Shown: piece by piece, positions 37,806-49,969 of the stretch
Layout of the letters: each line of letters begins with the position of its first letter
Position numbering within the stretch: position 1 is the first letter of the stretch
Assembly (NCBI GenBank): GCA_949752745.1
Contig: OX457025.1
Coordinates: forward strand, 54,035,869 to 54,099,868
DNA length: 64,000 bases
Reading direction: 5' to 3'
Origin: Protula sp. h YS-2021
Lineage: Eukaryota > Annelida > Polychaeta > Sabellida > Serpulidae
The notes under the pieces: generated by a model
What the model saw: the letters and a program-made list of their open reading frames with translations, nothing else
Told to the model about the DNA's origin: nothing
The model's database searches: none
Translations under genes and position numbers: made by a program

Positions 37806-38515
37806 AAAAAGACAATTCTTAAACCTAACAGTGAATTGAAATGAGGTATAATGACCTATTGGTCATTGTGGCTCAATCTTAACGGCTACGGTGCTAAAAG
37901 CTTGGATATTTTGAGAACAACATAGATGTACACCAGAGATCTTCCTTATCTCTAAAATAAGTTGTTCTTGATGTCAGAAAAGATTTTTATATTTTTATAT
38001 TTTTCCTTCGAGTTCTGTTGTACAACGCACAGAAACGGAGACTGGATAGCTGAAATAGAAGGAAAATAGGCAGAGAGCTGTAAACTTGCTTTCTGGATGA
38101 AACTTTTCCACGATCTCTCTTGCCAAAGTTTGAAAGAAATTGAGAAAAAAACAAAGCTACAAGAAGAGGATTTGTGACATTACTGTATTAAAAGTTAATA
38201 GACTAACAATGGATAAGTAGTGATTAAAGGACCGACGTGAAAAATTTTGAAAACTACCTTCTGGTAAACAGATTAATTCCATACTTGGCACATACCAAGA
38301 CAATGCCTCATGGATCTAACCTGCTACCAAACTTTTGGAATTCAACTTACGGATTGTCCATGAACTTATCATGAATTGCAATAAAGGTCAGTTATTTTTT
38401 GGTGACTCGACACACTTCTTAACTCCAAAGAAGTAGCTGAAGACCTGCAGGAGCGATAAAATACACAATTACTGCATAGCCCAAAAACGGCCTTACTGAG
38501 CTACACTAAAAAAAA
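37805..38515 (+). repeat. LINE family A leader unit, copy 2
   Basis: Same unit as 25,494-26,160. It directly follows the (ATA)n tail of the preceding LINE copy and is itself followed by another unit. Confidence 0.7.
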
Positions 38516-38899
38516 TGCAAAAGAGAATCCATAAACCTAAAAGTGAATTGAAATGTAGTATAATGATCTATTGGTCATTGTGGCTCAATCTTAATGGCTA
38601 TGGTGCTAAAAGCTTGGATATTTTGAGGACGGCAAAGATGTACACCAGAGGATTCCCTTTTTTAAAAATAAGTTGTTCTTGATGTCAGAAAAGTTTTTTG
38701 GAATTTTTAAATTTTTCCTTCGAGTTCTGTTGTACACCGCAGAGAAACGGAGACTGGATACGCAGAGTGGATAATAGAAGGAAAATAGGCAGAGAGCTGT
38801 ATACTTGGTTTCTGGATGAAACTATTGCACGTTCTCTCTTCCCAAAGTTTCAAAGAAATTGACGGAAAAACAAAGCTACAGGAAGAGAATTTGTGACAT
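38516..38899 (+). repeat. LINE family A leader unit, copy 3, left part
   Basis: The second tandem unit, interrupted by the family B LINE. Resumes at 43657 after the duplicated GACAT. Confidence 0.7.
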
Positions 38900-39343
38900 G
38901 TTAGTTAGTTGTTAGTTGTGATTTGTTTAAGGACACCCTTAGCTTGTTACATTGTGTCAGAACATGTCAGTAATCAGTGACTAGAAGATAATGCTACAAG
39001 TTAAAATCAATTTAAGATAAAACCATGTATATTCTAAAATCATAAAGTAAAAAACGACTAGAAAAACTGACACAGTTTGATTTCTTTTAAAAATAGTATA
39101 AATTTGCTAGGTTCTTCTTCATGAAACAGCTGTCTCAAGCAGTCAGGTCTGAAATGACGTGAGCGGGCGTCTTGGAAATCGGTACAGTCTGTTGAGATAT
39201 ATTTAATGGTGTAAGGTTCCTGACACCCGACACAGTCGGGTGCCGGCTCGCCTCTTAAAAGATGTTTGTGGGTCATATATGTATGTCCTATTCTGGCTCT
39301 ATTTTATCTCGCACACTGTTAAGTGGCGGGGGCTTTTGTAAGA

Positions 39344-39937
39344 CTAAGGGGTTTGTTTGATACAGCTTCTTGTTTCTTTGTTTGTCCATCTTTCTTGCCA
39401 CAATCTTTTTGTAAATTTTGTGATGTGATATTTAAAATCGGAGGCTGGTATGAGCATATCGATACAATTATCATTTAGAGCCTCTTTTGCAGCTTTGTCG
39501 GCTTTCTCGTTTCCTCGGATACCCACGTGACGTGGAACCCAGCAGAACACTATGTCTTTGCCAGCTTTGGTGGCCTCGTCATACCTTTCCAGAATGTCAA
39601 GCGGGTTTGATATTTGTGGGTTTTCAATTGATTGCAGGACGGACATAGAGTCCACGCATAACATAAACTTTTTGTATCTGCTGATCTTCACTATCTAGAT
39701 TGCGAGATGTAGAGCTTTAATTTCGGATGAGAAAATAGAGGAACCATTTGGAAGTCTTGTTTTCAAGGTGTTATTTTCTGTTACAACGGAATCAGCCGAT
39801 TTGTTGTCGAGCTTTGAGCCGTCCGCGTAGACGAAATGGTAGTCTTTAAATTCTTCCTTGAGCTCTGCAAAGTTTGATCGAAATAGAAAGGTGCTAGTTG
39901 CTTCCTTTGCATAGACCGAAAGGTTCTTTAGTACCAC
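39344..39937 (-). pseudogene. RNase H domain of LINE family B copy 1
   Basis: YADGSKLDNKS (first Asp), SSEIKALHLAI, a stop at the join, then KFMLCVDSMSVLQSIENP, VFCWVPRHVGIRGNEKADKA. Typical RNase H downstream of RT in the I group; removes the RNA strand during cDNA synthesis. The small Cys-containing segment further 3' (39058-39276) is CVGCQEPYTIKYI..C.DF.DARSRHF. Confidence 0.8.
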
Positions 39938-40067
39938 AGGTTTGGTGAGTTTCCACTGTGGTAGTTTTGGTACTCTGTATTTTGCAATTGACTCTATGGT
40001 AATGTCAGCATTATCAAGGTGAGGCTGAACCCTCGCTCCAAATGGAGGTATTACGGTAAGACATCTT

Positions 40068-41585
40068 TCATTGAAGCGAGAAAAATCTGATCCAAAGACT
40101 GAGTTTAGGTGGGATTATTCTTATTTGCATAAAGCTTTGTTGTGTACTGCATAGCGAGTTTAACTCGACGAATGTTAAGATTCCGCTCATTTGCCTCCAT
40201 ATGGAGGCATTATGCTGGTGATGTTTTGCTGATCCATAGACAATGCTTCCATAGTCTAATCTAGACTCGGCTCGGTAAAGCATAAGTTTTGTATCCCGAT
40301 AAGCGCCCCAGTCATAGACCGATATTACTCTTAGGAGATTGAGTGCTTTTTTACTTTTTCGTTTGAGTTCTTTGATGTGTGGGGCAAGGCTTAGCTTGGA
40401 GTCGAAGAGTAAACCCAGAAATTTGTTTTCTTTAACAACAGGTATTTGAATACCAGAAATGTATAGAACGGGATCGTCGTGTTGTTTGCGTTTATTGCAG
40501 AAATGCATGCAGACTGTTTTAGTTTGTGAGAATTTAAAACCGTTTTGGTTAGCCCATGTTTGCAGTGAGTGTATGTTCTGCTGCAAGCGTTGCTGTATTA
40601 GGTTCATATTCTTGCCTTTGTAAGATATTGCGAAATCGTCAACAAAGAGTGAGCTGTCTATACCCTGTTTTATGTTATGTCGGATGCTATTTATCTTTAT
40701 CAGGAAGAGAAGAACGGAAAGGATGGATCCCTGGGGGAAACCTTCCTCTTGTTCGAAGTAGTCTGAGAACACGGCCCGAAGGCGGACCCGAAAACGTCGG
40801 TCTTCTAGAAAGGCTTTAATAAATTCAGGTAGGCGGCCTCGCAGCCCCAAGTCAAAGAGGTCTTTTAGTACTCCATGTTTCCACGCTGTGTCATAGGCCT
40901 TTTCGAAGTCAAAGAAAACCGAAACGACATGTTCGTTATTGACAAAGGCTTCTCTTATAAACGTTTCTAGTCTTACAATGTAATCCAGGGTATTTATTTG
41001 TTTTCTAAAGCCGCTCTGTATATCGGCAAACAAATTATTGCTTTCTAGATACCAGGTGAGTCTGTCAGCTATCATCCGTTCAAATGTTTTGCACAGCGAC
41101 CTTGTTAAGGAGATTGGTCTGTAATTATGTGGGCTTGTGGGGTCTTTGTTTAGTTTTTGTACTTTTATGATGATAACTTCTCTCCATATTTGTGGAAAGC
41201 TGCCAGCTGGAAAGCTGCCTGCTTGGTTAAAGAGGCCCAATAGTATTTCCAAGGTTTCAATTGGCAAGTGTTTAAGGGTTTGGTAGTGTATGTCATCTGA
41301 GCCAGCAGCGGAATTGTGAGATTTGTTTAAAGCCTGTGGTAGTTCACTCAGTGAGAAATCGCAGTTGTAGGATTCGCTATTGTCCGAGTAAAAGTTTATG
41401 TTGTTTCGTTCTTTATGTGCCTTATACTGTCTAAAGTCTTCATTATAGTGTTTAGAGGATGAATTATGTTCAAATGTTTCTCCCAGGACGTCAGATATTT
41501 CCTTTCGTCCCGTTACAGTGGTATTGTTAGTTTGTAAATGGCTCACAGGGCCTAGAGAGCCTTTGCCGGCTATCTTCCTCACCAT
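40068..41585 (-). CDS. Reverse transcriptase of LINE family B copy 1 (505-aa open frame)
   Basis: Longest intact LINE frame in the window. Motifs in order: NYRPISLTRSLCKTFERMIA, FFDFEKAYDTAW (catalytic Asp), GFPQGSILSVLLF, SLFVDDFAIS (FVDD catalytic pair), FKFSQTKTVCMHF, FLGLLFDSKLSL. FVDD replaces the more usual YADD. Open upstream to 41585, so the RT domain may still be translatable, but endonuclease and gag are in other frames. Confidence 0.85.
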   Translation of the reverse strand: MVRKIAGKGSLGPVSHLQTNNTTVTGRKEISDVLGETFEHNSSSKHYNEDFRQYKAHKERNNINFYSDNSESYNCDFSLSELPQALNKSHNSAAGSDDIHYQTLKHLPIETLEILLGLFNQAGSFPAGSFPQIWREVIIIKVQKLNKDPTSPHNYRPISLTRSLCKTFERMIADRLTWYLESNNLFADIQSGFRKQINTLDYIVRLETFIREAFVNNEHVVSVFFDFEKAYDTAWKHGVLKDLFDLGLRGRLPEFIKAFLEDRRFRVRLRAVFSDYFEQEEGFPQGSILSVLLFLIKINSIRHNIKQGIDSSLFVDDFAISYKGKNMNLIQQRLQQNIHSLQTWANQNGFKFSQTKTVCMHFCNKRKQHDDPVLYISGIQIPVVKENKFLGLLFDSKLSLAPHIKELKRKSKKALNLLRVISVYDWGAYRDTKLMLYRAESRLDYGSIVYGSAKHHQHNASIWRQMSGILTFVELNSLCSTQQSFMQIRIIPPKLSLWIRFFSLQ

Positions 41586-41948
41586 GTCCCATGTTTTCTT
41601 TCATGAAGTTTTCCCGTTTAGCTTGGAAACAAACTCCTCCCATGAGCATTTCTTACTTTGTTTTACAGTCTTGCGGGCGATGGCATTGAGTCTTTTATAT
41701 TATAGTCTTCTGATTGATGAACTGTTTTAGTGCTTGTTTTCGAGCAGCTATTGACCGTTGGCATTCATCGTTGTGTAGTCTTGTGCGAGATCTGGATATT
41801 TTCGGGATAGCCTTTCCCATTATTGATTGTATCAAAGCGGTGAATAGTAGAATAGGGCCATTATCACTTTCAAGGTTTTTTCGTGTAATTGACTGATGGC
41901 ATAATTCTTAGAATTGTAGCCAATCTGCTTTGTTAAAACTCCACTTGT

Positions 41949-42581
41949 CTACTCTTGTGGTTGTGGAATGGTTTGTTTAATTAAAATTGGAAAATGATCG
42001 CTTCCATGTAGATCGTCTATAGTTTTCCAGCTAAAATCCAGGTACAAGTTAGCAGAGGATATACAGAGGTCGATAGAGGTTTTTGAACCAGTTCCCATAT
42101 GAACATATGTAGGTGTTTTGGCATTGAGTAGAGACAGGCTGTGATTTAGTAGTAGGTTTTCTATGATCCACATTGAACTATGAGCGTTGAAATCACCGAC
42201 CAATAGTATGGGTTTTGGCAGTTGGTTTATGAGATCTGAAAATTCGTGTGGTTGTGGTTTTGAAGATGGTGGTACGTAGATGTTGCACACAGTGATTGCT
42301 TTGTTCAAGGTAGCCCTGACGGCATGGGTCTGTAGGGCGGTATTAAGGTTTATTTCACTTTGGGGTATATCTTAACGAACAAACGTTGCAATTCCTCCGG
42401 AGCCTTTGTTGCTAGCGTGGTCTTTGTTGTACGGGATATATCCCTTCAGCGTTGGTTGATTATTGGTTTTAGAGAAGGTTTCTTGTAGGCAAATTATTGC
42501 TGGGTCACTTTGGGATATGATTGTTAAAATTTCGTGATGGTTGATCCAAAAACCTCGTATATTCCACGGAATTATTGCCAT
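41949..42581 (-). pseudogene. AP-type endonuclease domain of LINE family B copy 1
   Basis: MAIIPWNIRGFW and AIICLQETF (N-terminal strand and catalytic Glu), then in the next frame NIYVPPSSKPQ, PILLVGDFNAHSS, SIDLCISSANL, DLHGSDHFPILI. Nicks target DNA for reverse transcription. A frame break lies near 42340. Confidence 0.8.
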
Positions 42582-42595
42582 ATGGTCTTATTTCA

Positions 42596-43629
42596 TTATG
42601 CCTTAGGGTCTTTGTATTCCGACACTAGGTCTTGAAATTTGCTTCTTTTTATGGCAACTTTCCTTTGTTGTTTTGGAGGAGAGGGGTTCTTACAGTGTAT
42701 GCTATCGTCTTCTTCCATTAGTGGAGAGAACCTATTCTCTGCCTCGCTGGTTAAAGAGGAGCGTAATCTTTCCTTGTCTTGTTTGGCTCTCTCTTTAAGG
42801 TTGGCCCTTACCTCCTTGGGTAAGTTAGATGGAGGACTTGTTGTTTGTTGTGGTGTTGGTGGGGAGGGGTGGGGCCTGCGCTCGCCGCTGCACCGTTTCT
42901 CTTCGACGGTGGTGAGCTTAGGACTCTTGAACTTTTTGCACGCTGCTGATTGGGAGAAGTCGCTTTTGATCTTGCACCACCTTGTGCTTGAGAGCCTGTA
43001 GCTGGAGTACGTGCCTCGATCAATTTTGTCACCTTGGTGCTGGCTGGTGGTATGTTGCGAGTTTTCTGGACTGTCAACCATGTCACCAACGTTTGGCCAG
43101 CCGTGTCCCGTGATATCGGTTTGACTGTGTTGGCGTAGCTTTTAGTCCCAGGTGGGGGTTGCGTTGCCAGTGTTCGGGCCTGCTGGTATGTGACCGACTG
43201 TTGGTATTTAATTTCTTGTACCTTTTCCTCCAACTTCCAACGCGGGCAGTCTCTAGAGGACGCCACGTGATTTCCTTCGCAATTTGTGCATTTTGTGGTG
43301 GCAACGATACAGATGTCGTGAACGTGTCCTTCCTCTCCACACCTGGCGTACCTGGATTGATTGGCTCTACATTTAGTTTTGGTGCGGCCGAATCTCTGGT
43401 AGTGAAAACACCGCATGGAGTTGGGTATATAGGGGGTGGTCCGCAGCTTTAGGTAGCCTATTTTTACTGTACATGGCACTGTTGCTTTGCAGAAGGTAAG
43501 AACAACAGTACCCTTTTGGTCGAGAAATCGGACTTCTATAACACCCTGTGATTTCAGTTCTCTGACGAGTTCGTCTATGGAACAAAATTTGAGGTCCGGC
43601 TGAGCGACTTCTCCTCTTGAAGTGTTCAA
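42596..43629 (-). pseudogene. gag-like ORF1 with zinc knuckles, LINE family B copy 1
   Basis: LNTSRGE-type start region, SMRCFHYQRFGRTKTKC, ARCGEEGHVHDIC and KCTNCEGNHVASSRDCP form the three CCHC-type knuckles (first one degenerate: CFHY instead of CxxC). A Lys/Pro/Ser-rich C-terminal half follows in two frames. RNA-binding role by family. Confidence 0.75.
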
Positions 43630-43656
43630 TGTGCGGTCCGGTGTGCACTGTACAGG

Positions 43657-43999
43657 GACATCACTTTATTTAAAGTTCATAGACTAACAATGGATAAGTA
43701 GTGATTAAAGGACCGACGTGAAAATTTTTTGAAAACTACCTTCTTGTAAACAGATCAATTCCATACTTGGCACATATTAAGACAATGCCTCATGGATCTA
43801 AAGTGCTACCCAAATTTTGGAATTCAACTGACGGATTGTCCATGAAGTTATCATGAATTGCAATAAAAGTTAGTTATTTTTTTGGTGACTCGAGATACTT
43901 CTTAACTCCAAAAATATAGCTGAAGACCTGCAGGCGCTATAAAATACACAATTGCTGCATAGCCCCGAAGCGGCCTTGCTCAACTACACTAAGGAAAAT
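43657..43999 (+). repeat. LINE family A leader unit, copy 3, right part
   Basis: Resumes the unit interrupted at 38899 (GACATCACTTTATTTAAAG..). Ends at ..ACACTAAGGAAAATGCAAAA. Confidence 0.7.
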
Positions 44000-44838
44000 G
44001 CAAAACAGAATTCTTAAACCTAACAGTGAATTGAAATGTAGTATAATGATCTATTGGTCATTGTGGCTCAATCTTAACGGCTACGGCGCTAAAAGCTTGG
44101 ATATTTTGAGAACGGCAAAGCCGTTCACCTCCCCTTTTTTAAATAACTTGTCGGATAGAGGTCGGATACTGCATGTGCGTTAGGAGTTCACGTTGACTCT
44201 GCGCTAAATGTGGATAAACACAAAAGCTCCTTTGTTCAGAAGTGTTACTACTTACTGAAATGGGTTCGAGATATCAGGAATAGAATTACTGAGATGTTGG
44301 TGCTTTCTCTTGTCATCATCGTATTGACTATTGCAACAGTATTTTAGTGAGCCTTCCCAAAAAAAGCAAATAGATCGTCTTCAAAAGATAATGAACAGGT
44401 CAGCACGTGTGATCAAGCCTTCAATCCATGAATCAGTAATCCAGAAGCTGCATTCTTTGCATTGGTTGCCAGTTCATGAGTGGATACAGTCCACGATAGC
44501 CCTCATCACTCATACTCTTACGTTATACGCCCCGTGCCGTGCAGTAAGAACGGAATCCCAGCACTTACTAGTGGAAAAAACGAACAAACAGTTGCTACGG
44601 TGATAGAGCTTTTCAGAATGTAGCTCCAAGGATTTGGAACAAATTACCGTTGCAAATAAGAACCGAATGTAACATTTTAGTATTTAAAAAGATGTTAAAA
44701 ACACATCTTTTTAAGTTAGCATATTAATGTTGAAAGTTTTATATTATATGTTTTATATTATATTTTTAGAATAATATTGTGGCGTTTAGGGTGTATGCCA
44801 ATATAAGCGCGGTATAAATCTGTATATAATACAGACGA
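44000..44838 (+). pseudogene. LINE family A copy 2, coding remnant
   Basis: A short piece of a further leader unit (44020-44120), then the RT C-terminal region (GVHVDSALN-like, HESVIQKLHSLHWLPVHEW), internally deleted relative to copy 4 (52.9-53.7 kb). Ends at the family's 3' terminus near 44838, where a Tigger-like element is inserted. Confidence 0.7.
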
Positions 44839-45690
44839 AACCGGTTAATCGCATAGCCAATTTTCCAAGCCCTGTTATGCGTTTATCCGATATATGCGTT
44901 TATCCGGAGTACTCTTGCCGTGGCTATTTTTTCATTTGCGGTAGTTATTAGACGTGCACCCTTGCCACTCCTCATCCCCCCCCCCCCGCATTATAGAAAC
45001 TTTGTTATCCAGTTCTTTTATTACAAGTATTATATCCGAGAGACTTAGGTCTTTTCGCTTTGATTTACTTTCTGCCATTTTAACGAATTCCCCATAACCG
45101 GCATAGTTTCGAACTATAAATGGTAAAATTTCTTCTTGGTCACGCACTTAAATGATGACTTTGCGCTCAGGTTATCTGAGGCAACCTGGCGATTAAGGGT
45201 TTCAGGCCATTATTTAGTGAGAGCTCAGGCAGGGTGGGGATCAGAAGTTGCAGGCCATTATCTAGCGTCAGCTAAGGCAGTGCGGGTATTAAGGATAAAG
45301 GTCATTATCTAATGAGAGCTGAAACAGTGCGGTGATTAAGAGTTCGAGACCTACTGTTAACAACCGCGAATGGGGTTGGAACATGAACACAATGGCTCAA
45401 ACAGACAGGAAAGAATGCATTAGATAAATAAAAGAGGAGCAGCCCACTCCCCTAGTTTGCTTTAAGTGTGGCACTGTTTGGATAGTTAACCAGAATTATG
45501 CAATTAACCGGCGTGCTTCTCATTTTAACGCGAAAAAGCTATGCGTTTATCCAGTTTATGCGATTAAGCTTTATGTAATTATGTAATTATGTAATTAAAT
45601 TTCCAATAGATATAATTGAAAATGGTTTGGGATTTGCGAATAATATGCAGTTAACCAATTTATGTGTTTACCGGTATGTGATTAAATGAT
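44838..45690. mobile_element. Tigger/pogo-derived element, internally deleted
   Basis: The ends are imperfect inverted repeats: CAGACGAAACCGGTTAATCGCATA at the left and, inverted, AGATGAAATCATTTAATCACATA at the right. Inserted at TA within the LINE A 3' tail. A minus-strand remnant (45083-45010) reads MAESKSKRKDLSLSD then VIKELDNKVS, the CENP-B/pogo helix-turn-helix start, followed by a premature end. The DDE core is missing. Confidence 0.65.
45010..45147 (-). pseudogene. Pogo-type HTH (CENP-B N-terminal) transposase fragment
   Basis: KRKDLSLSDIILVIKELDN matches the first helix-turn-helix of Tigger/pogo transposases, which binds the terminal repeats. Only the beginning remains, inside the deleted element. 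Confidence 0.6.
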
Positions 45691-46395
45691 TTCATCTATA
45701 ATAATAATAAAAAGACAATTCTTAAACCTAACAGTGAATTGAAATGAGATATAATGACCCATTGGTCATTGTGGCTTAATCTTATCGGCTACGGTGCTAA
45801 AAGCTTGGATATTTTGAGAACGGCATAGATGTATACCAGAGGTCTCCCTTATCTCTAAAATAAGTTGTTCTTGATGTCAGAAAAGAGTTTTGGAACTCTT
45901 ATATATTTCCTTCGAGTTCTGTTGTACAACGCAGAGAAACGGAGATTGGATACGAAAAATAGAAGGAAAATAGGCAGAGAGCTGTAAACTTGGTTTCTGG
46001 ATGAAACTATTGCACGTTCTCTCTTTCCAAAGTTTCAAAGAAATTGAGAGAAAAACAAAGCCACAGGAAAGGGATTTGTGACACTACTGTATTAAAAGTC
46101 CATAGACTAACAATGGATAAGTAGTCATTAAAGGACCGAAAACTACCTTCTTGCAAACAGATCAATTCCATACTTGGCACATACCATGACAATGCCTCAT
46201 GGATCTAATCTGCTACCCAATGTTTCGAATTGAACTTACGGATTGTCCATGAACTTATCATGAATTGCAATAAAAGTTAGTTATTTTTTGGTGACTCGAT
46301 ATACTTCTTAACTCCAAAGAAGTAGCTGAAGACCTGCAAGAGCGATAAAATACACAATTGCTGCATAGCCCCGAAGCGGCCTTACTAAACTATAC
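45691..46395 (+). repeat. LINE family A leader unit, copy 4
   Basis: Follows the resumed AATAATAATAAAAAGACAATTCTT tail junction and runs to ..ACTATACTAAAAAAATGCAAA. Confidence 0.7.
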
Positions 46396-47180
46396 TAAAA
46401 AAATGCAAATCACTGATACTGTGGGCTGTGCCGAAGTCGTGTGAGACCGACCCTATCCCGACAGGTTTATTAATAAAGTGCATTGATGAAGTTTTGCCCG
46501 TACTAACTTGGATAATAAACCTCTCAATATCTACACATACGTTTCCTGATCCATACAAGCACGCAATCATCCGACCACTCTTGAAAAAGCCTGGTCTTCA
46601 CACAATACCGAAAAACTATAGGCCTGTCTCAAATTTGGCTTTCATATCGAAAATATTGGAGGATGTAATTTGCAAGCAGCTAACAGATCACCCACAGATG
46701 ACCCACAACCTTGAAGAGCCTTACAGTCTGCTTACAGAAAATTTCACAGTACCGAAACAGCTTCGACTGTTTAACAATCTCCTTGTTCAACTCGACCATG
46801 GTCAGGCTGTATACTTGACGTTTCTCGACTTATAGACGGCCTTCGACACAGTCGACCATGACGTGTTTCTCAGTCGTCTTCAGTACTCCTTTGGTGCACA
46901 ATGAGGGGCAAACGCCTGGATGAAACCGTTCCTCCGTGATCGCAGTGCTAGTGTTAAAGTGGGTGATATTTTGTCGATAGTATTAAGCTGGACCACAGAG
47001 GTTTAAAATAGGCCCTCGTGGTTATTCACAATACACAAAAGCGCTGGGTACTCTAGTCAGATCGCGTGAGCTCGACTATCATTTCTACGCGGATGATTTG
47101 GAATAAGGAAAAGGTTTCAGTCCCAAATCAGAGCAAGATCAACAATTCGCTCTGACGCAGTTAGTTGACACTGTCCATGA
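46396..47180 (+). pseudogene. LINE family A copy 3, RT 5' part with YADD
   Basis: KSCETDPIPTGLLIKC, STHTFPDPYKH, NYRPVSNLAF, LTFLDL then a TAG, and near 47083 FYADDL, the polymerase catalytic motif lost in copy 1. Interrupted at 47180 by the full-length family B LINE; resumes at 52877. Confidence 0.75.
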
Positions 47181-47338
47181 TAGTTAGTTATATGATTTGT
47201 TTAACGACACGACCGACCCTAAGCGTTTTACAATGTGTCTGAACATGTCAGTAATAGGTGGCTAGAAGACAATACTACTAGTTAAAATCAGGGTAAGCTA
47301 AAACCGTGTATATTCTAAAATCATAAAATAAAAAGCGA

Positions 47339-48001
47339 CTAGAAATACTGACACAGGTTGATTTCTTTTTGTATAAATTTGCTAGGTTCTACTTCATCAA
47401 AGAGCTGCCTCAAGGAGTCAGCTCTGAAATGACGTGAGCGGGCGTCTTGGAAATCGGTACAGTCTATTAAGATTTGTTTAACGGTGTAGGGTTCCTGACA
47501 CCCGACACAGTCGGGTGCCGGCTCGCCTCTTAAAAGATGTTTGTGGGTGATATATGTATGTCCTATTCTGGCTCTATGGTAAACCATTTCATCTCGCATA
47601 CTGTTAAGTGGCGGGGGCTTTTGTCCGACTAAGGGGTTTGCTTGATAAAGCTTGTTGTTTCTTTGTTGCAACAATCTTTTTGTGTATCTTTTGATGTGAT
47701 ATTTAAAATCGGAGGCTGGTATGAGCGTATCGATACAATTATCATTTAAAGCCTCTTTTGCAGCTTTGTCGGTGTTATTTTCAGTTACAACGGACGCAGC
47801 CGATTTGTAGTCGAGCTTTGAGCCGTTCGTGTAGACGAAATGATAGTTTTTAAATTCTTCCTTGAGTTCTGCAAAATTTGATTGAAATAGAAAAGAGCTA
47901 GTTTTTTCCTTTGTATAGATCGAAAGGTTCTTTAGTACCGCAGGTGTGGTGAGTTTCCACTGTGGTAGTTTTGGTACTCTGTATTTTGCAATTGACTCCA
48001 T
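47339..48001 (-). pseudogene. RNase H and C-terminal region, LINE family B copy 2
   Basis: HFVYTNGSKLDYKS (Asp replaced by Asn in the first catalytic position relative to copy 1: TNGS against ADGS), then NNTDKAAKEALN; the middle of the domain, including the second Asp and HVGIRGNEKA, is deleted. The C-terminal CVGCQEPYTVKQIL..C.DFQDARSRHF segment remains. Inactive. Confidence 0.75.
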
Positions 48002-48041
48002 GGTAATGTCAGCATTATCGAAGTGAGGCTGAACCCTTGCT

Positions 48042-49877
48042 CTAAATGGAGGTATTACTGTAGGGCCTCTTTCGTGAAAGCGAGAAAAATCTGATCCAAA
48101 GACTGAGTTTAGGTGGGATTATTCTTATTTGCATAAAGCTTTGTTGTGTACTGCATAGCGAGTTTAACTCGACGAATGTTAAGAGGCTGCACATTTGCCT
48201 CCCCATGCAGGCTTTCTGCTGGTGATGTTCTAAAAGCATTTAGACACAGTCGTAAACCTTGATTTTGTATCGGGTCTAGCATTTTTAGGTATGAAGGTCT
48301 TGCTGATCCATAGACAATGCTGCCATAGTCTAATCCAGACCGTATCACGGCTCGGTAAAGCATAAGTTTTGTATCCAGATCAGCGCCCCAGTCATGGGCC
48401 GATATTACTCTTGGGAGATTGAGTGCCTTTTGACATTTTCGTTTGAGTTCTTTGATGTGTGGGATAAAGCTTAGCTTGGAGTCAAAGAGTGAACCCTGTT
48501 TTCTTTAACAACTGGTATTTGAATGCCAGAAATGTATAGAATGGGATCGTCGTGTTGTTTGCGTTTATTGCAGAAATGCATGCAGACTGCTAAGTTTGTG
48601 AAAATTTAAAACCGTTTTGGTTAGCCCATGTTTGCAGTGAGTGTATGTTGTGCTGTAAGCGTCGCTGTATTAGGTTCATATTTTTGCCTCTGCAAGATAT
48701 TGCGAAATCGTCAACAAAGAGTGGGCTGTCTATCACCTGTTTTATGTTATGTCGGATGCTATTTATTTTTATCAGGAAGAGAAGAACGGAAAGGAAGGAT
48801 TCCTGGGGGGAGGGAGGGTTGAACCTTCCTCTTGTTTGAAGTAGTCTGAGAACACGGCCCGAAGGCGGACCCGAAAACGTCGGTCTGCTAGAAAGGCTTT
48901 AATAAATTCAGGTAGGCGGCCTCGCAGCCCCAAGTCAAAGAGGTCTTTTAGTAACCAAAACGACATGTTCGTTATTGATAAAGGCTTCTCTTATAAACGT
49001 TTCTAGTCTTACAAGGTGATCCAGGGTATTTCTCTGTTTTCTAAAACCGCTCTGTATATCGGCAAACAAATTATTGCTTTCTAGATACCAGGTGAGTCTG
49101 TCAGTTATCATGCGTTCAAATGTTTGACACAGTGAACTTGTTAAGGAGACTGGTCTGTAATTTTGTGGGCTTATGGGGTCTTTGTTTGGTTTTGGTACTG
49201 GTATGATAATAGCTTCTCTCCATATTTCTGGAAAGTTGGCAGATTTCAGGGCTTGGTTAAGGAGGCCCAATAGTTTTTCCAAGGTTTCATTTGGCAAGTG
49301 TTTAAGGGTTTGGTAGTGTATGTCATCAATAGTGAGATTTGTTTAAAGCCTGTCCGAGTTCACTAAGTGAGAAATCGCAGTTGTAGAATTCACTGTTGTC
49401 CGAGTAAAAGTTTATGTTGTTTCGTTCTTTATGTGCTTTACACCGTCTAAAGTCTTCGCTATAGTGTTTAGAGGATGAGTTACGTTCAAATGTTTCAAAT
49501 GTGGCGTCAGATATTTCCCTTCTTTCCGTTACGGTGGCATTGTTAGTTTATAAATTTCTCACAGGGCCTAGAGAGCCTTTGCCGAATATTTTCCTAAACA
49601 TGCGTTACGTTTTCTTTAATGAAGTTTTCAGGTTTAGCTTGGAAACAAACTCCTCCCATGAGCGTTTCTTACTTTGTTTTACAGTCTTGCGCTCGATAGC
49701 ATTGAGTCTTTTATATTCCATTCTTCTAATGGTGTCCGGTTGATTGATGAACTGTTTTAACGCTTGTTTTCGAGCAGCTATTGATCGCTTGCATTCATCG
49801 TTGAACCAAATTTTGTGTAGTCTTGTGCGGGATCCAGATATTTTCGGGATAGTCTTTTCCATTATTGATTGTATCAA
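48042..49877 (-). pseudogene. Reverse transcriptase, LINE family B copy 2, frame-broken
   Basis: IIIPVPKPNKDPISPQNYRP, SLCQTFERMITDRL, LKDLFDLGLRGRLPEFIKAF and LYRAVIRSGLDYGS identify the RT in several frames. A deletion near 48955 removes the FDFEKAYDTAW segment; the FVDD area is disrupted near 48640-48760. The upstream segment (49605-49877) has WFNDECKRSIAARKQ. Confidence 0.75.
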
Positions 49878-49969
49878 AGCGGTGAATAGTAGAATAGGGT
49901 CATTATCACTTTCAAGGTGTTTTCGTGTAATTGACTGACGGCATAATTCTTACAATTGTAGCCAATCTG

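Larger units (their letters stand above)
38900..43656 (-). mobile_element. I/Nimb-like LINE (family B), copy 1, 5'-truncated
   Basis: 4.76-kb minus-strand element in the order gag (43.6-42.6 kb), AP endonuclease (42.58-41.95), RT (41.58-40.07), RNase H (39.94-39.34), 3' tail. Its 3' end is an AACTAACTAAC repeat. GACAT is duplicated (38895-38899 and 43657-43661). Several frameshifts. Confidence 0.82.
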
